Assembly: GCA_002402105.1 (NCBI GenBank)
Contig: NVVD01000001.1
Span: forward strand, 575,345 to 639,344
DNA from: Candidatus Cloacimonadota bacterium
GTDB taxonomy: Bacteria > Muiribacteriota > UBA6191
Reading direction: 5' to 3'
DNA length: 64,000 nucleotides
Positions 62,003 to 64,000 of the stretch are shown piece by piece. Within the stretch, counting starts at the first letter, position 1. Every line of letters begins with the position of its first letter. A program made the position numbers and the translations under genes. Under the pieces are notes generated by a model. The model was given only the letters and a program-made list of their open reading frames with translations. It was not told where the DNA came from and made no database searches.

Positions 62003-63864
62003 TGTCAGATTTTGATGATATAAATATTGGTACTAATGAAGATGAAATGGAAGATCTTTTAGATGATATTAGTTTAGATGATGACTCCAAAGAGGAGGGT
62101 TCATCAAAAGAAAATATTGAATCTCTTTTTGATAGTATAAGTAATTTAGATTTAAGTCAAAAATTTATAGACCTAAAATTTAAATTAAATAATGAAAACA
62201 CTTATGAAAATTTTCGGTTAAACTTGAGTAATAAATTCAAAGTTTTAAGTTTTTGTGAACTATTAGAATCTTCTATCAATAAAAAATATGAAAACCTGTC
62301 AGAAGAGGAGACAGAAAGTTTAGGTGATGATCTTTTTCCAATTGAAATTAAATTAAATAAAATTTTAGTAAATTACTCTTCATCTTTAAAATCTTTTACT
62401 AAGATGAAAAATCCTTTGATAATTTTTATTATTATTGTGATGTTTGCAGTTATTTTATATTTAAGTTCAAAAATGATGGATGCTAGTGAAGAAGCATTAA
62501 AAATTAAAGAACAAAATAAGCAAATAACTGAGTTAGAAAAAGAGAAACTAAATCAAAAGAAAGCTATTAAAAACTTAGGGTTTAAAGTAGAAAAACTAAA
62601 GCAAGATGTGGCTCAAGCTATAAAAGATGGAAATAAAAAAGAGAAAACCTTTATAAGAAAATATACATTACAAAACTCACCTAAAACTTTTAGTCGTAAA
62701 AAAGCAATTGTTATTTACTATAAAGGAGTAAAAACTCAAGATTTAAAGCTTCGCTCATCAAGAGATATGTTAGTAAAAATAAATCCAGCAGGAAACTACG
62801 AAGGTGAAAAAAACAATAACTTGCCACATGGAGAAGGAAGTTACTGGTTTGAGAATAAAGATCGCTACATTGGAAATTTTAAACATGGTTTATTTCATGG
62901 AAAAGGAACATTTACTTGGGGTAATGGAGACCATTATGAAGGCTCTTTTGTTAATGGAAAAAGAAAAGGTAAAGGCTTTTATTCTTGGGTAAATGGCGAA
63001 GTATATGAGGGCTTTTTTAAAAACTCATTTCGATCAGGATATGGAGTGATGGTTTTTTCAGATGGCTCTCGATATGAAGGTGAATGGGAAAAAGATTTAT
63101 TTGAGGGCAATGGAATGTTAGTTTATTCTGATGGTACTTGGTATGAAGGAGAATTTCATCAAGGTCTAAGAGATGGTAAGGGAGTGGTTTCTTATGTAAA
63201 TGGACGTAGCTATGAAGGTAACTTTTCTCTGGATCATATGGTAGGAAAGGGTATTTTAAAGTTTGTATCAGGAGACCTTTATGAGGGTTTATTTTTAGAT
63301 TCTTTGCCACATGGAAAAGGTAAGTATAACTTTAAAAAAGGAGATGTTTATCAAGGTAACTTTATTTTAGGTGCTATGAGTGGAAAAGGAAAGTTTATTT
63401 ATGCTACTGGTGAGGTATATGAAGGTGAGTTTAAAAGAGATGCTCCTCATGGAGAAGGAAAACTTATTTATCCTCTTTTGGGTGTATATCAGGGACAATT
63501 TAAAAATGGTCTTGAACATGGATTAGGCGAATTTATAGGAAAAAATAATTATAGATATAAGGGGCTTTGGAAAAAAGGCTTTCAACATGGCCTTGGGGTT
63601 TCTTTGTATTCTGATGGCTCTATTTATGATGGTGAATATTATAAAGGAAAAGAAGAAGGACAAGGAAGCTATACTTGGAAAGATCAGAGTGAATATAAAG
63701 GTGCTTGGGAGCAAGGTCAAAAAAATGGTATGGGGAAGTTTATTTTTTCAGATGGACAATTCATTCAGGGTATTTGGAAGAATGATAAACTTGTTGGAAA
63801 AGTTCTTAAAGAGTCTTCACATATACAAAGGCTTAAAGATTTGAATAAAAAGGGTATGTATTAA
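62002..63864 (+). CDS. Membrane-anchored MORN-repeat protein
   Basis: 620 residues from the ATG at 62002, which overlaps the preceding stop. An acidic disordered N-terminus (~1-50) is followed by a soluble segment, a membrane helix at ~138-155 (NPLIIFIIIVMFAVILYLSS), a coiled coil (~160-210), then 14-15 MORN repeats of 23 residues (pattern YxGxFxxGxxxGxGxxxxxxG, for example HYEGSFVNGKRKGKGFYSW). MORN repeats bind phosphoinositides or act as scaffolds in eukaryotes; bacterial roles are mostly unknown. The repeats should lie outside the cytoplasm or inside it depending on anchor orientation, which the sequence does not settle. Confidence 0.92.
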   Translation: MSDFDDINIGTNEDEMEDLLDDISLDDDSKEEGSSKENIESLFDSISNLDLSQKFIDLKFKLNNENTYENFRLNLSNKFKVLSFCELLESSINKKYENLSEEETESLGDDLFPIEIKLNKILVNYSSSLKSFTKMKNPLIIFIIIVMFAVILYLSSKMMDASEEALKIKEQNKQITELEKEKLNQKKAIKNLGFKVEKLKQDVAQAIKDGNKKEKTFIRKYTLQNSPKTFSRKKAIVIYYKGVKTQDLKLRSSRDMLVKINPAGNYEGEKNNNLPHGEGSYWFENKDRYIGNFKHGLFHGKGTFTWGNGDHYEGSFVNGKRKGKGFYSWVNGEVYEGFFKNSFRSGYGVMVFSDGSRYEGEWEKDLFEGNGMLVYSDGTWYEGEFHQGLRDGKGVVSYVNGRSYEGNFSLDHMVGKGILKFVSGDLYEGLFLDSLPHGKGKYNFKKGDVYQGNFILGAMSGKGKFIYATGEVYEGEFKRDAPHGEGKLIYPLLGVYQGQFKNGLEHGLGEFIGKNNYRYKGLWKKGFQHGLGVSLYSDGSIYDGEYYKGKEEGQGSYTWKDQSEYKGAWEQGQKNGMGKFIFSDGQFIQGIWKNDKLVGKVLKESSHIQRLKDLNKKGMY

Positions 63865-64000
63865 TTTCTAAGATAATCTACAAAAACGTTAACAACCTTA
63901 GGGTCAAATTGTGATGTTTTTTTATCTAACCTAGTCAGTTTAGGGTTAAAATCTTGATTGGATGCTCTTAATAGCTCATGTAAAGCAGACTCGTGAGGCA
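63861..64000 (-). CDS. C-terminus of a probable HD-GYP-type protein (5' partial)
   Basis: A frame on the minus strand stays open from the right edge of the window to a TAA at 63861-63863, giving 45 residues: PHESALHELLRASN at the edge and SQFDPKVVNVFVDYL at the end. The pattern (HE-x-AL-x-EL, then a FDP-x-VV-x-x-F tail) matches the end of HD-GYP phosphodiesterase domains, which degrade cyclic-di-GMP. Most of the gene lies outside the window. The stop shares a TTAA with the MORN gene. Confidence 0.55.
   Translation of the reverse strand, partial: PHESALHELLRASNQDFNPKLTRLDKKTSQFDPKVVNVFVDYLRN

Noticed and set aside
62804-63844. Alternative frames over the MORN repeats
   Set aside because: Repetitive DNA gives open frames in several phases; only the main frame carries the MORN pattern.
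1-64000. CRISPR arrays, insertion sequences, tRNA genes, prophage genes
   Set aside because: I found no regularly spaced direct repeats, no transposase or integrase, no recognisable tRNA cloverleaf and no phage structural gene.

Overview
The window is AT-rich (about 30% G+C by eye) bacterial chromosome from a Gram-negative organism. Many proteins carry signal peptides, lipoboxes or outer-membrane beta-barrel character. There is an Fe-type superoxide dismutase, an ElbB protein, a GspL/PilM-type protein and Skp-like proteins. I cannot place it in a phylum with confidence; a deltaproteobacteria-grade or candidate-phylum lineage would fit. I saw no rRNA, tRNA, CRISPR array, transposase or phage gene.

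Layout. 1-2.9 kb: the end of a Q/N/S/Y-rich protein, a DUF1304-DUF1499 fusion, and two tandem spondin-domain secreted proteins. 2.9-4.4 kb: no gene. It holds what looks like a single structured RNA of about 1.06 kb (3248-4313) with a promoter, long-range closing helices, many GNRA-capped hairpins, an internal repeat and a strong intrinsic terminator. 4.4-13.7 kb: a tightly coupled four-gene cassette of two Skp/OmpH-like periplasmic proteins, a 2186-residue secreted protein with a C9 homopolymer in its gene, and a small protein that joins a CDGSH iron-sulfur motif to a TIR domain. 13.7-18.8 kb: a Fic protein and a large M6-family metalloprotease. 19-26.8 kb: a DUF3900-like protein, a very small YjfB-like gene, an AarF/UbiB kinase, small TM2 and YjdM-type proteins, and glutamate dehydrogenase followed by a cyclic-nucleotide-binding protein.

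27-36 kb: an orphan ABC-2 permease whose 5' end overlaps a divergent RuvX/YqgF-like gene, a haem-binding chemotaxis receptor, sodB with a perfect palindrome in its leader, a MerR-like regulator, a beta-barrel protein, a ferredoxin and a TPR protein. 36-50 kb: mostly minus-strand genes, including a radical SAM-metallophosphoesterase pair, ElbB, three glycosyltransferases, a peptidase-MA/HEAT-lipoprotein pair and a PilM-PilN/PilO-like pair. 50-64 kb: gpmI, folB, a DUF255 thioredoxin-fold protein with a DsbD-like tail, a DUF481 protein, a double cyclic-nucleotide-binding protein with a 1325-residue TPR protein, a 14-15-repeat MORN protein, and the start of a probable HD-GYP-type gene at the right edge.

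The two strongest candidates for something undescribed are the 1.06-kb ornate RNA and the CDGSH-TIR protein at the end of the secreted-giant cassette. The RNA lies directly upstream of the cassette (80 bp from terminator to first start codon). Any functional link between them is my inference from position only.
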